Assembly: GCA_937898535.1 (NCBI GenBank)
Contig: CALDKP010000120.1
Location: 1-30,605 of the forward strand
Length of the DNA: 30,605 nt
Reading direction: 5' to 3'
Source of the DNA: an uncultured Sphingomonadales bacterium
GTDB lineage: Bacteria; Pseudomonadota; Alphaproteobacteria; Sphingomonadales; Sphingomonadaceae
Of the stretch, positions 7,214-15,687 are shown one piece after another (the stretch's first letter is position 1; every line of letters begins with the position of its first letter). The notes under the pieces are model-generated. The model ran no database searches and had not been told where the DNA came from. It saw nothing but the letters and a program-made list of their open reading frames with translations. A program made the translations under genes and the position numbers.

Positions 7214-7989
7214 GCTGCGAGCTCCCGGGCCGGTAGACGGCCAATCAATTCTCTTGCCAATTTCATATACGCCTCTGAACCCGAGCAGCGATGGTCGTAC
7301 ACCAACGCGGGCAGTCCATGGCTTGGTGCCTCGGACAAACGCACGTTGCGCGGGATGACTGTTTGGAACACCAGTTCACCCAAGCAACTGCGCACGTCGT
7401 CCGCAACCTGTTCGGTCAGTTTGTTGCGTTTGTCGTACATGGTCAACGCAACACCCATGATCGTCAACGCCGGGTTAAATCGGCCCTGAATACGCTCAAC
7501 TGTTTGTAATAGCTGACTTAAACCTTCCAACGCAAAAAATTCGCATTGTAGCGGCACAAGAAGAGAATCGACGGCCACGAGCGCATTGATCGTGATCAGC
7601 CCAAGTGAGGGTGGGCAATCAATGATGCAGATATCCCAGTTGGTGTCCGATTTATCAAAAGCCGCCTTCAACCGTCCAGTCCGGTCCTCATATTCGACCA
7701 GCTCGATTTCGGCGCCCGACAGATCAACCGTTGCAGGGACGATGTCGAGATTGGGGATCAAGGTAGGAATGGCTGCATCCTTTAGCGACGCATCACCCAG
7801 TAAGAGATCATAGCTGCTGTGGACGCGCTGCGCTTGTTTAAGGCCTAGACCGGTGGACGCGTTCCCTTGGGGATCCAGATCGACCAGCACGCACCGCCAA
7901 CCGCTTGCCGCCAATGCAGTAGCCAAGTTGATAGCCGTCGTAGTCTTGCCAACGCCGCCCTTCTGATTTGCCACTGCAATTCGGATCAT
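7210..7989 (-). CDS. parA: Chromosome partitioning ATPase ParA
   Basis: This is a 259-aa deviant-Walker ATPase with KGGVGKTT at residues 10-17, the DLDPQGNAST motif and the DCPPSLGLIT motif. It binds DNA non-specifically as an ATP dimer and pulls ParB-parS complexes apart. The start at 7989 is chosen because its ATG overlaps the rsmG stop as ATGA and because the P-loop then sits at the usual distance from the N-terminus. An upstream in-frame start would add a 14-residue basic tail. Its stop overlaps the parB GTG start. Confidence 0.97.
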   Translation of the reverse strand: MIRIAVANQKGGVGKTTTAINLATALAASGWRCVLVDLDPQGNASTGLGLKQAQRVHSSYDLLLGDASLKDAAIPTLIPNLDIVPATVDLSGAEIELVEYEDRTGRLKAAFDKSDTNWDICIIDCPPSLGLITINALVAVDSLLVPLQCEFFALEGLSQLLQTVERIQGRFNPALTIMGVALTMYDKRNKLTEQVADDVRSCLGELVFQTVIPRNVRLSEAPSHGLPALVYDHRCSGSEAYMKLARELIGRLPARELAA

Positions 7990-8654
7990 CTTTTTTGTCC
8001 CTTTGCCCCGGCGTTGCCGCCACCTGTGCACTTACCGGCCAATGTACCGACGAGAATACCGGCATCTGCATCGGTTATGCTTTGCTTGACGCTAAACGCG
8101 CCAGCCCAAACTGTTTTGACGTCATCCCACTCTGTAGCAGCGTTACGACCCTTTGGCAGCAGCCACAAAGTGTTATTATGAGAGAAACGGGCCGCCAGTT
8201 CAAACAATTTGGGTAAGGGTGCAAATGCCCGCGCACTGATGACCGAAAATGGGGCGGTTTTCATGCGCTCCAGCGGCATACCTATGACCGTGACGCGGTC
8301 GCCGATATCGAGCATTTCCACCGCACGCTGCAAATAATCCATGCGCCGTGCGCGCGACTCCACAAGGGTCACTTCAAAATCGGTGAGCAACGCAATAATC
8401 AAACCAGGAAAGCCCGCGCCTGACCCAAGGTCCAACCATTTTGTTTCAGGCCGCCCCTGATCCATGAAGGTGAGCAACTGCGCGCTGTCGACGATATGGC
8501 GCGACCAAATATCTTCTACCGTCGATGCCGCAATGAGGTTCTGGCTCACCGACTCGCGTTTTAAGAACGCAACGAACGCATCGAGCGATTCCATTGTTTC
8601 ACGTGAAACACCCAAGGATGTCGTCAGCCACTCTTTCGCTTCAGCTTGGGTCAT
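7986..8654 (-). CDS. rsmG: 16S rRNA (guanine527-N7)-methyltransferase RsmG
   Basis: This 222-aa SAM-dependent methyltransferase modifies G527 of 16S rRNA. The SAM-binding motif LDLGSGAGFPGL follows the conserved NLIAASTVEDIWSRHIVDSAQLL segment. Its ATG overlaps the mnmG stop as ATGA and its stop overlaps the parA start. A perfect parS site lies within codons 15-20 and encodes VSRET, so this part of the protein is constrained by a chromosome-segregation site. The last 20 or so residues are Gly/Ala/Lys-rich and probably disordered. Confidence 0.96.
   Translation of the reverse strand: MTQAEAKEWLTTSLGVSRETMESLDAFVAFLKRESVSQNLIAASTVEDIWSRHIVDSAQLLTFMDQGRPETKWLDLGSGAGFPGLIIALLTDFEVTLVESRARRMDYLQRAVEMLDIGDRVTVIGMPLERMKTAPFSVISARAFAPLPKLFELAARFSHNNTLWLLPKGRNAATEWDDVKTVWAGAFSVKQSITDADAGILVGTLAGKCTGGGNAGAKGQKR
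8595..8610. promoter_or_regulatory. parS site (inside rsmG)
   Basis: TGTTTCACGTGAAACA is a perfect 16-bp palindrome identical to the consensus ParB-binding parS sequence. It lies in the 5' part of rsmG, in frame as VSRET, about 8.3 kb from the candidate oriC and within the operon that encodes ParA and ParB. Confidence 0.95.
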
Positions 8655-10522
8655 GCGGCTTCCGTCATCGCGCTGCGGGCTCTTTTGGCGTGGACCAATA
8701 TGGCAGCCAAAGCCGCTGGCGTAATGCCACGAAGGCGAGAAGCAGCAGCCAGATTTTCGGGCTTTGCGCTTTGCAGCTTCTCCACCATCTCATTGGAGAG
8801 TCCCGCGATAGCCGCATAGTCGACATTGCTGGCCAGCGTTATTTTCTCATTTGCGGCGATGTCTTGAATTTCGGCCTCCTGCCGGGCGAGATATGGTGCG
8901 TAGCGACCGTCCTGCTCAATCTCCAACAAAAGATCGCGCGGCCATTTGGCTCCATCTGCGTCCAACAAGTCCTTGATCGATACATGGGGGAAACGCAGCC
9001 ATTCGAGCTTCGACATTTTGCCTGCATCGGGTTTGACCGGCACACCCTGCTTCATCAACACATCGGCACTTATGTGCGCCGACATCATATCTAGGGCAGT
9101 CGCCTTCATCTGCTCTCTACGAATGAATGCATCCATGCGGTCAGTGCCAACGGCACCCGCTTCAATCGCCATTGGCGTGAGCCGCGTATGGGCATTGTCG
9201 GACCGAAGCCTTAAGCGATACTCTGCCCGCGCCGTGAGCATCCTGTACGGCTCGGTAACGCCCTGCAGGGTGAGATCATCAATCATGACTGCAATATAGC
9301 TATTGCTACGGTCCATGGCCGGCATGGGTCGGTCGAGCAATTTGCAAGCAGCGCCCAGCCCGGCCACCAATCCCTGCGCCGCAGCCTCTTCATATCCTGT
9401 CGTGCCATTGATCTGACCCGCACAATATAGTCCTTCAAAACCGCGCACGGCGAGTGTGGAATCGAGACACCGCGGGTCGATATAATCATATTCAACGGCG
9501 TAACCCGGAACGATGATTTCGCATTGCTCAAGGCCCGCCATCGACTTGACCATGGCGTCCTGAATATCTGTGGGCAGCGAAGTCGATATGCCATTGGGGT
9601 ACACCAAATGGCTGTCTAAACCTTCGGGTTCCAAGAATATTTGGTGGCCATCACGATCGCCGAAGCGGAATATTTTGTCTTCAATGGACGGACAATATCG
9701 TGGACCCCTGCCCTCAATATCGCCGCCAAATAAAGGCGAACGGTCCAACCCACTGCGAATGATGTCATGTGTCACCGCATTGGTGCGCGTCATGGCGCAG
9801 AATATCTGGGGCACCGTGCGCCGCTGATTTGAAAAGGACATCGTCCAATCTTCATCATCGGATGGCTGCTCTTCCAGCATTGCCCAGTTAATGGTCCGGC
9901 CGTCAATGCGTGGCGGGGTGCCGGTTTTTAGCCGCGCTATCGGCAGTGCCGCATCACGAAGTTGCTTGGACAACAGCATTGCGGAGGCTTCACCGACCCG
10001 CCCGCCTTCAAAGCGCTCTTCACCCCGAAACAGCTTTCCACCCAAAAACGTACCGGTCGCCAGAATGACCGCCGAGGATGTGATGATGGAGCCATCGCCA
10101 AGGACCAAGCCGCCGACTGTGTTGGACGACCCAGGAATGAGGTGGAGCGCCGCGGCCTCAGCCTGCACTATCGTCAAATGCGCAATTTTTCCGAGTTGAC
10201 GCTGGATCGATGCCTTAAACAAAGACCGGTCTGCCTGAACCCGAGGCCCCTGAACCGCCGCGCCCTTAGACGCGTTGAGCATGCGGTAATGGATCGCCGC
10301 GTCATCTGCCGCACGGGCGATAAGACCATCAAACGCGTCGACTTCACGCACCAGATGCCCTTTTCCAAGGCCGCCGATTGCTGGATTGCACGACATCGCG
10401 CCGATCATGCTTTTGTCGAAACTCACAAGCGCAACGCGAACACCCATACGCGCGGCGACGGCTGCGGCTTCAGTTCCCGCATGCCCTCCGCCCACTACAA
10501 TGATGTCGAAATCGGTTGTCAT
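8651..10522 (-). CDS. mnmG: tRNA uridine-5-carboxymethylaminomethyl modification enzyme MnmG (GidA)
   Basis: This 623-aa FAD protein works with MnmE to modify U34 of certain tRNAs. It has the N-terminal dinucleotide-binding motif GGGHAGTEAA, then the family block MSCNPAIGGLGKGHLVREVDA. Further in are AILATGTFLGGKLF and the GTTGYEEAAAQGLVAGLGAA signature. The C-terminal tRNA/MnmE-binding domain contains the LSNEMVEKLQSAKPENLAAASRLRGITPAA segment. The start at 10522 is chosen over an in-frame ATG 21 bp upstream because the FAD motif then begins at the usual position. It ends in an ATGA overlap with rsmG. A parS site lies in the 71-bp gap upstream. Confidence 0.97.
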   Translation of the reverse strand: MTTDFDIIVVGGGHAGTEAAAVAARMGVRVALVSFDKSMIGAMSCNPAIGGLGKGHLVREVDAFDGLIARAADDAAIHYRMLNASKGAAVQGPRVQADRSLFKASIQRQLGKIAHLTIVQAEAAALHLIPGSSNTVGGLVLGDGSIITSSAVILATGTFLGGKLFRGEERFEGGRVGEASAMLLSKQLRDAALPIARLKTGTPPRIDGRTINWAMLEEQPSDDEDWTMSFSNQRRTVPQIFCAMTRTNAVTHDIIRSGLDRSPLFGGDIEGRGPRYCPSIEDKIFRFGDRDGHQIFLEPEGLDSHLVYPNGISTSLPTDIQDAMVKSMAGLEQCEIIVPGYAVEYDYIDPRCLDSTLAVRGFEGLYCAGQINGTTGYEEAAAQGLVAGLGAACKLLDRPMPAMDRSNSYIAVMIDDLTLQGVTEPYRMLTARAEYRLRLRSDNAHTRLTPMAIEAGAVGTDRMDAFIRREQMKATALDMMSAHISADVLMKQGVPVKPDAGKMSKLEWLRFPHVSIKDLLDADGAKWPRDLLLEIEQDGRYAPYLARQEAEIQDIAANEKITLASNVDYAAIAGLSNEMVEKLQSAKPENLAAASRLRGITPAALAAILVHAKRARSAMTEAA

Positions 10523-10572
10523 AGGTCGCGCATAGCCGAACAAGTCGCATCGGTCAAAACTCTGCGTGCGAT

Positions 10573-10588
10573 TGTTTCACGTGAAACA
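10573..10588. promoter_or_regulatory. parS site (between mnmE and mnmG)
   Basis: This is a second perfect copy of the parS palindrome TGTTTCACGTGAAACA. It lies in the 71-bp gap between the mnmE stop and the mnmG start, about 6.3 kb from the candidate oriC and 2.0 kb from the other parS. Confidence 0.95.
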
Positions 10589-10593
10589 GCGCG

Positions 10594-11889
10594 TCATTTG
10601 CCGACGCAGAATTTGCCAAATAAATTATCCAGCAGTTCTTCGGTATGGGCGCGACCCGTTAATGCGTCCAATGCCAGCCGCGCTTGTCGCAAGCATTCTG
10701 CGACGATGAGCCAGTCGTCGGTCGCCTGACATGCACCCAGCGCATGCGCGCAGTCTGCGAGCAGCGCCCGCTGCCGCTGATTTACCGAAAACTGGTCAGG
10801 TGGTGGCAAAAGCTTTTTCGCGATATCCGCAACGGCCGTTTTTAGGTCGGCGATACCAAATCCTGAGACAGCCGACACCTGAATAGCCCTACCCGATTTT
10901 TTCAAACCGTCTGGGCTATCCGACTTGGCCGCTACTTCAATGATGTGTGGATGGTCGGGCCCAGTAGCTTCGGGCCCAAGCCATAATAGGATATCCGCCC
11001 CCTGTATCGCGGCCTGACTGCGGTCGATGCCCATGCGCTCAATCACGTCGTCAGTATGATCCCGTATCCCTGCCGTGTCGGTAAAGACGAACGCGATGCC
11101 ATCAATCCCAATCGGCACTTCGATCATATCCCGCGTGGTACCGGCAATGTCCGACACGATCGCCGCGTCACGTTCAACCAAAGCGTTCAACAATGTCGAC
11201 TTGCCGCAATTGGGTGGGCCACCCAGTACGACGCGCAACCCATCCTTTAATTTTTCAGCGGCAGGCTGGGATAATATACGTTCGATTTCGTGTTGAATAT
11301 TCGCACAAGACTCTGATATTGAACGATTATTTTGCACATCCACATCAGATTCGTCCGAAAAATCAAGTTCAGCCTCGGTCAGCGCAGACAGTCGCAGCAC
11401 GTCGTGCCGCCATGCCTCGATCGCAGCGCTAAAACTACCGCCAAACATCAATGTTGCGGATTTGCGCTGCCACTCGGTCTCTGCCGATAACAAATCAGCG
11501 AGACCCTCAGCTTCGTTTAGATCAAGCCGGCCATTGGCAAAGGCCCTGCGCGTAAACTCACCAGCCTCTGCCGCGCGCACATCGGGGAACTGCGATATGG
11601 ATTTTTCGACAGCGCGAACGACGGCACGTCCACCATGAATATGAAGTTCAGCGAGGTCCTCGCCCGTTGCGCTATCAGGACCCGGAAAGAGCAGGACAAG
11701 CGCTTGGTCCAGTGTCTCCCCGCTGTTTGGCGCCCGTAATATAGCAAGCGATGCACGCCGCGGCTTTGGTGTCCGGCCCGTAAGCCCGCGGACCACATCA
11801 AACGCCGCGGGGCCGCTGATGCGGATAATCGCTATGGCAGCCGGCGGCGCACCGCTGGACAGTGCAAAAATAGTATCGGTGGCGGACAT
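10594..11889 (-). CDS. mnmE: tRNA modification GTPase MnmE (TrmE)
   Basis: This 431-aa protein has the N-terminal formyl-THF-binding domain (TIFALSSGAPPAAIAIIRISG start). A helical domain follows, into which a G domain is inserted. G-domain motifs are GGPPNCGKSTLLNAL (P-loop; family usual is GxPNxGKS), the IAGTTRD segment and DTAG. The C-terminal LFGKFCVGK matches the family motif (F-C-I/V-G-K), whose cysteine is functionally important. It forms a complex with MnmG for U34 modification. The start at 11889 fits the family N-terminus. It lies 7 bp downstream of the DUF6489 gene, so the two are probably co-transcribed. Confidence 0.96.
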   Translation of the reverse strand: MSATDTIFALSSGAPPAAIAIIRISGPAAFDVVRGLTGRTPKPRRASLAILRAPNSGETLDQALVLLFPGPDSATGEDLAELHIHGGRAVVRAVEKSISQFPDVRAAEAGEFTRRAFANGRLDLNEAEGLADLLSAETEWQRKSATLMFGGSFSAAIEAWRHDVLRLSALTEAELDFSDESDVDVQNNRSISESCANIQHEIERILSQPAAEKLKDGLRVVLGGPPNCGKSTLLNALVERDAAIVSDIAGTTRDMIEVPIGIDGIAFVFTDTAGIRDHTDDVIERMGIDRSQAAIQGADILLWLGPEATGPDHPHIIEVAAKSDSPDGLKKSGRAIQVSAVSGFGIADLKTAVADIAKKLLPPPDQFSVNQRQRALLADCAHALGACQATDDWLIVAECLRQARLALDALTGRAHTEELLDNLFGKFCVGK

Positions 11890-11896
11890 CAAAGCT

Positions 11897-12157
11897 CTAT
11901 TTTTTGTCTTTGCTGCCCATGCCCGACATGGCGGCTTTTGCACCCGTTTCGATCAGTTGTTGAAACAGCTGCAATCCCATTTGTCCCATTGGCGCGATTT
12001 GCTTGCCAAGTTCCTGCAGCTGGTCGATGCCGCCAGCGCCGTTCATCAGGTTCGTGACCTTTTCAACATAGGCCTCATTCGCCTTGGTCACATCGGGCAA
12101 ACCCAAAAGCGCACGGGCCTCTTCTGGCGAACAATCGATCTCTATGTTCATCTTCAT
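11897..12157 (-). CDS. DUF6489-family small protein
   Basis: This 86-aa acidic-to-neutral protein opens MNIEIDCSPEEARALLGLPDV, followed by a helical middle and a Met/Gly-rich C-terminus ending in a lysine-rich tail. It resembles the small uncharacterised DUF6489 proteins of Sphingomonadales and relatives. The opening also resembles short polypeptides annotated as phasin-like or antitoxin-like, but no function is established. The ATG used is at 12155-12157; a second ATG two codons later (MNIEID) is also possible. It is divergent from the dienelactone hydrolase gene and lies directly upstream of mnmE. Confidence 0.75.
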   Translation of the reverse strand: MKMNIEIDCSPEEARALLGLPDVTKANEAYVEKVTNLMNGAGGIDQLQELGKQIAPMGQMGLQLFQQLIETGAKAAMSGMGSKDKK

Positions 12158-12246
12158 GGCCGGGACTCTCCTCTTGATGGTATGACATACTATAAAGACA
12201 ACATCGAATCACGCAATTGCGGAGAATGTCCGCACAGGAGCAAGAT

Positions 12247-12957
12247 ATGGGCGACATGATAAAGATTGCAGCATTGAATGAAGATGCCTTGTTTCCGGCA
12301 TATCTCGCCGCTCCGGTTGGCGCAGCGAAAGCGGCAATTATCGTCATACCCGAAATTTTCGGCGTAAATGCGGGCATTCGCCAAAAATGCGATCACTTAG
12401 CTAATGATGGATATCTGGTGATTGCACCCGACATTTTCTGGCGTTTTGCGCCAGGCGTCGAACTTAATCCCGATGTGGAATCACAGCTTCAAGAAGCATT
12501 CGGCTATTTTGGCCAATATGATGCCGATGACGGCGTCAAAGACATTGAGGCAACTATTCACGCAATACGTGGTGGGATTTCAGGCCACGCGCCCGTTCAA
12601 AATGTGGGCTGCGTCGGCTACTGCCTGGGTGGACGGCTTGCCTATATGGCGGCAACACGCACCGACATCAGTGCATCCGTTGGCTATTATGGCGTCATGA
12701 TTGATCAAATGCTTGGCGAGAGTCATGCGATTGCCCATCCACTCATGCTGCATATTCCCACTGCCGACCATTTTGTCGGTCCAGAGGCGCAGGCGGCGAT
12801 CCATGCAGGGCTTAGCAATCACCCGAAGGTAACGTTGCACGATTATGAAGGCCTCGACCACGGTTTTGCCGCAGAAATGGGCAACCGCCGCAACGAAGCT
12901 GGCGCGGCATTGGCCGATTCACGCACAGCAGCGTTTTTTGCAGAGCATCTAAATTGA
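12247..12957 (+). CDS. Dienelactone hydrolase family protein
   Basis: This is a 236-aa alpha/beta hydrolase. The nucleophile elbow is GYCLGG, with cysteine in place of serine as in dienelactone hydrolases. The acid residue is in PTADHF and the catalytic histidine in DHGFA near the C-terminus, so the Cys-Asp-His triad is complete. Family members hydrolyse lactones or esters such as carboxymethylenebutenolide, but many are of unknown substrate. An AGGAG ribosome binding site lies 6 bases before the ATG at 12247; an ATG at 12226 preceded by GGAGA is an alternative that would add seven residues. It is the only plus-strand gene in the left arm, so it is transcribed toward the origin. A hairpin follows its stop. 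Confidence 0.88.
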   Translation: MGDMIKIAALNEDALFPAYLAAPVGAAKAAIIVIPEIFGVNAGIRQKCDHLANDGYLVIAPDIFWRFAPGVELNPDVESQLQEAFGYFGQYDADDGVKDIEATIHAIRGGISGHAPVQNVGCVGYCLGGRLAYMAATRTDISASVGYYGVMIDQMLGESHAIAHPLMLHIPTADHFVGPEAQAAIHAGLSNHPKVTLHDYEGLDHGFAAEMGNRRNEAGAALADSRTAAFFAEHLN

Positions 12958-12988
12958 GGGCTATCTGACCATCGTCAGATGCCCTCAA
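12954..12988. terminator. Stem-loop between convergent genes, possible bidirectional terminator
   Basis: TTGAGGGC and ATCTGAC pair with GTCAGAT and GCCCTCAA around a four-base CATC loop, with one bulged T. The result is a strong stem of about 15 bp filling the gap between the dienelactone hydrolase stop and the TerC-family stop. The T-tracts on both sides are weak (AATTT or AAAAATT), so termination efficiency is uncertain. Confidence 0.65.
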
Positions 12989-12991
12989 AAA

Positions 12992-13738
12992 TTAGCGGCT
13001 GATCAGCGCGATGACGTAGCTGCCAACGCCCAAATCGGGGTCGGTCCAGCCTTCGTAAATCATCTTGAGTGCAACATAGACAATCACGGCCATGCCCAGC
13101 CATGCGATCCATTTATAGCGTTCAATATATTGGGCGATGATATTCGCTGCGATACCCATCAGGGCCACAGCAAAGATCAAACCGACAATCATGATGCCCG
13201 GATGATCCTTGGCAGCGCCTGCCACGGCCAGAACATTGTCGAGGCTCATCGATACATCGGCAACCGCAACCGCCCATGCCGCCGCAGCAAAGCTTTTGGC
13301 AGCCGGAATACCGCTATTTTCATCACCTAAAACTTCAGGAGAGCCGGGCGATTCTGTTGCTTCGCTGCGTTGAAGGTCGCGGTACATTTTCCACGCAACC
13401 CAGATCAGCAGCAATCCGCCGACGAAGATGAGGCCAATGACACCCATCAACAAATTGACCATCAACGCAAACACCACACGCAAAACCAGCGCAGCGATAA
13501 CACCGATGAAAATGACCTTTTTGCGCTGTTCCGGGGGCAGACCGGCGGCCAATGCGCCGACAACAATCGCATTGTCCCCTGCAAGCACGAGGTCAAGCAA
13601 GATGACCGAGCCCAAAGCGGTCCACGCGCTCGTGGTGTTCAGATTGGAGAAGTCATTGACGATATGACCCCAAATTTCGGCAGGTCCGCCAAATGACATC
13701 GCCGATGACGCGGTCGCAATTAAAAATTCAAACATCAT
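12992..13738 (-). CDS. TerC-family integral membrane protein
   Basis: This 248-aa protein has about seven membrane segments. The two family signatures with paired acidic residues are LDLVLAGDNAIVVG in an early helix and DVSMSLDNVLAVAG in a later one. A cytoplasmic loop of about 40 residues lies between. TerC-family proteins are linked to metal-ion (manganese or calcium) efflux at the membrane and to tellurite resistance, but the role here is inferred. It follows rho by 15 bp and is probably co-transcribed with it. Two adjacent ATG codons (13736-13738 and 13733-13735) could serve as start; AGGCGG lies upstream. Confidence 0.88.
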   Translation of the reverse strand: MMFEFLIATASSAMSFGGPAEIWGHIVNDFSNLNTTSAWTALGSVILLDLVLAGDNAIVVGALAAGLPPEQRKKVIFIGVIAALVLRVVFALMVNLLMGVIGLIFVGGLLLIWVAWKMYRDLQRSEATESPGSPEVLGDENSGIPAAKSFAAAAWAVAVADVSMSLDNVLAVAGAAKDHPGIMIVGLIFAVALMGIAANIIAQYIERYKWIAWLGMAVIVYVALKMIYEGWTDPDLGVGSYVIALISR

Positions 13739-13753
13739 GATGCCGCCTATCGC

Positions 13754-15010
13754 TTACTGATTCATCGAATCGAAGAAGTCTTCGTTGGTCTTCGAATCCT
13801 TCATCTTGTCGAGCAGGAACTCCATCGCGTCGATGGTGCCCATTTGCATAAGGATACGGCGCAGGACCCACATTTTCTTGAGCTTGCCTTCCTCGACCAG
13901 CAATTCTTCCTTACGCGTGCCGGATTTGCCGACATCAAGCGCTGGGAAGATACGCTTATCCGCGACCTTGCGATCGAGCACGATTTCAGAGTTGCCCGTG
14001 CCCTTAAACTCTTCGAAAATAACTTCATCCATGCGGCTGCCGGTATCGATCAGCGCAGTTGCGATGATGGACAAGGAACCACCTTCTTCGATGTTTCGTG
14101 CCGCGCCGAAAAAGCGCTTTGGACGTTGCAATGCATTCGCATCCACACCGCCGGTCAACACCTTGCCCGATGATGGAACGACCGTGTTATAGGCACGGCC
14201 AAGACGCGTGATTGAATCGAGCAAGATGACCACATCATGCTTATGCTCCACCAGACGCTTTGCCTTTTCGATAACCATTTCAGCGACTTGTACATGACGG
14301 GTCGCGGGTTCGTCGAAGGTGGAGGAAACAACCTCACCCTTCACCGAACGCTGCATATCGGTGACTTCTTCTGGACGTTCGTCGATCAACAATACGATCA
14401 AGAACACTTCGGGATGGTTTTCGGTAATGGCGCGGGCGATATTCTGCAGCAACACGGTTTTACCCGTACGCGGCGGCGCAACGATGAGCGCGCGCTGGCC
14501 CTTACCTTGCGGACTGACAATATCGATAACGCGCGCTGACTTGTCCTTCACCGTTGGATCAAGCGAGTCCAAAGTCAGCTTCGAATCTGGATAAAGTGGC
14601 GTCAGGTTATCGAAGTTAACGCGATGACGGACGGCGTCCGGATCATCAAAGTTGATCTTCATCACCTTGGTCAGGGCAAAATAACGTTCGCCATCTTTTG
14701 GCGCACGAATTTCGCCTTCGACGGTGTCACCGGTGCGCAGACCAAATTGACGGACCATGTTTGGCGATACGTAAATATCGTCTGGACCAGCCAGATAGTT
14801 TGCTTCTGGCGAGCGCAAGAAACCAAAGCTGTCGGGCAAAACCTCAATCGTACCAAGACCCATGATCTGCTCGCCATCTTCGGCCAGCTCTTTCAGGATG
14901 GCAAACATGAGATCCTGTTTGCGCAAGGTCGACGCGCCCTCGACACCAAGCTCTTCAGCCATCGATACGAGGTCAGCGGGGTTTTTGCTTTTCAGCTCTT
15001 TCAAATGCAT
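13754..15010 (-). CDS. rho: Transcription termination factor Rho
   Basis: This 418-aa hexameric RNA helicase terminates transcription. The N-terminal domain starts MHLKELKSKNPADLVSMAEE and is followed by the RNA-binding cold-shock-like domain with DSFGFLRS (RNP1). The ATPase core has Walker A (APPRTGKTVLL), the VLLIDERPEEVTDM motif (Walker B region) and the Q/R-loop regions. The C-terminus carries the GTGNSEIVLDRKVADKRIFPA segment. The start at 15010 matches Rho proteins of other alphaproteobacteria; the frame is open upstream to 15145 but that part does not look like Rho. A long leader precedes it. Confidence 0.98.
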   Translation of the reverse strand: MHLKELKSKNPADLVSMAEELGVEGASTLRKQDLMFAILKELAEDGEQIMGLGTIEVLPDSFGFLRSPEANYLAGPDDIYVSPNMVRQFGLRTGDTVEGEIRAPKDGERYFALTKVMKINFDDPDAVRHRVNFDNLTPLYPDSKLTLDSLDPTVKDKSARVIDIVSPQGKGQRALIVAPPRTGKTVLLQNIARAITENHPEVFLIVLLIDERPEEVTDMQRSVKGEVVSSTFDEPATRHVQVAEMVIEKAKRLVEHKHDVVILLDSITRLGRAYNTVVPSSGKVLTGGVDANALQRPKRFFGAARNIEEGGSLSIIATALIDTGSRMDEVIFEEFKGTGNSEIVLDRKVADKRIFPALDVGKSGTRKEELLVEEGKLKKMWVLRRILMQMGTIDAMEFLLDKMKDSKTNEDFFDSMNQ

Positions 15011-15072
15011 AGGTAATTCCGTTGAATGGACCATTGGCCCCGATTGCAGGTGGGCATTGTGCCCGATTGAGA

Positions 15073-15097
15073 GCCGGTTTTTAAAAAGACAACCGGC
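15073..15097 (-). other. Stem-loop in the rho leader
   Basis: GCCGGTT and AACCGGC form a 7-bp perfect stem around an 11-base A/T-rich loop, about 65 bp upstream of the rho ATG. Rho is commonly autoregulated through its leader, so a role is plausible but not shown. A shorter GGCGCG/CGCGCC pairing lies just upstream. Confidence 0.35.
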
Positions 15098-15167
15098 AAG
15101 ATGTTGAAAGTTGGTGGCGCGGTTGTTGTTGAGGTCGCGCCTCACGCCCAGGACGGGCTTGGACTGT

Positions 15168-15196
15168 TAATTACGCTGCGATGTCTGCGCCGTCAA
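15168..15196 (-). promoter_or_regulatory. Candidate sigma-70-type promoter of rho
   Basis: On the minus strand TTGACG (15191-15196) and TAATTA (15168-15173) are separated by 17 bp, which is the ideal spacing. A start just downstream would give a rho leader of about 150 bases. The -10 element is only a moderate match. Confidence 0.45.
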
Positions 15197-15225
15197 CTGT
15201 TCTGCAAAAACGCGTGGCGTAATGT

Positions 15226-15669
15226 TTAGAAAGGTTTGGCCACGACCAATATAACGATGATGGCAGCCGCAACGCCAGGCACTTCATTCAACAGGCGTAA
15301 TTGCTTGCCGGTCAATTTGCGTTCGCCGCGTGCGAGCTTCTTTGCATAACCAACAATCCAGCCATGATATCCGGACAGGCCCAGCACGAAGAGCAATTTG
15401 GCATGGAACCAGCCTTCCGCCATCGCACCAATATGCCAAGCCAGAAATAGTCCCACAACCCAGACAATGATGATCGATGGATTGAGGATAATTTTGATGA
15501 GTTTGGACTCTCGGTCCACCCATTTGGCAGCCTCTTCAGACCCTACTGCACTTTCCTGATGATAGACGAAAAAGCGCGGGAGCATAAACAGCCCCGCCAT
15601 CCAGAAAATCACGAAAATGATGTGGGCAGACTTTAACCAGATATACAGCACAGATAGCGTTTCCGTCAT
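15226..15669 (-). CDS. hemJ: Protoporphyrinogen IX oxidase HemJ
   Basis: This is a 147-aa membrane protein with four predicted helices. It belongs to the HemJ family, which oxidises protoporphyrinogen IX to protoporphyrin IX in heme synthesis in many alphaproteobacteria. Seen are the N-terminal WLKSAHIIFVIFWMAGLFMLPRFFVYH block with the conserved histidine (about H16) and the WFHAKLLFVLGLSGYHGW segment with the conserved lysine. The LNEVPGVAAAIIVILVVAKPF C-terminus also fits. The gene starts 18 bp after hemE, an earlier step in the same pathway, so the pair forms a heme operon. Confidence 0.93.
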   Translation of the reverse strand: MTETLSVLYIWLKSAHIIFVIFWMAGLFMLPRFFVYHQESAVGSEEAAKWVDRESKLIKIILNPSIIIVWVVGLFLAWHIGAMAEGWFHAKLLFVLGLSGYHGWIVGYAKKLARGERKLTGKQLRLLNEVPGVAAAIIVILVVAKPF

Positions 15670-15687
15670 GAAAACGGCCTTTATGGG

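Noticed and set aside
8594..9094. Plus-strand open frame opposite rsmG/mnmG
   Set aside because: It lies entirely antisense to two well-supported genes, has no recognisable domain and no ribosome binding site; it is a by-product of GC-rich codon use.
9962..10729. Long plus-strand open frame (255 codons) opposite mnmG and mnmE
   Set aside because: It is antisense to two conserved genes, its translation is Arg/His/Cys-rich without motifs, and it reads through a parS site.
15011..15145. N-terminal extension of Rho
   Set aside because: The frame is open, but the added residues do not resemble Rho. MHLKELK is the family-typical start, and the stretch contains a leader stem-loop.
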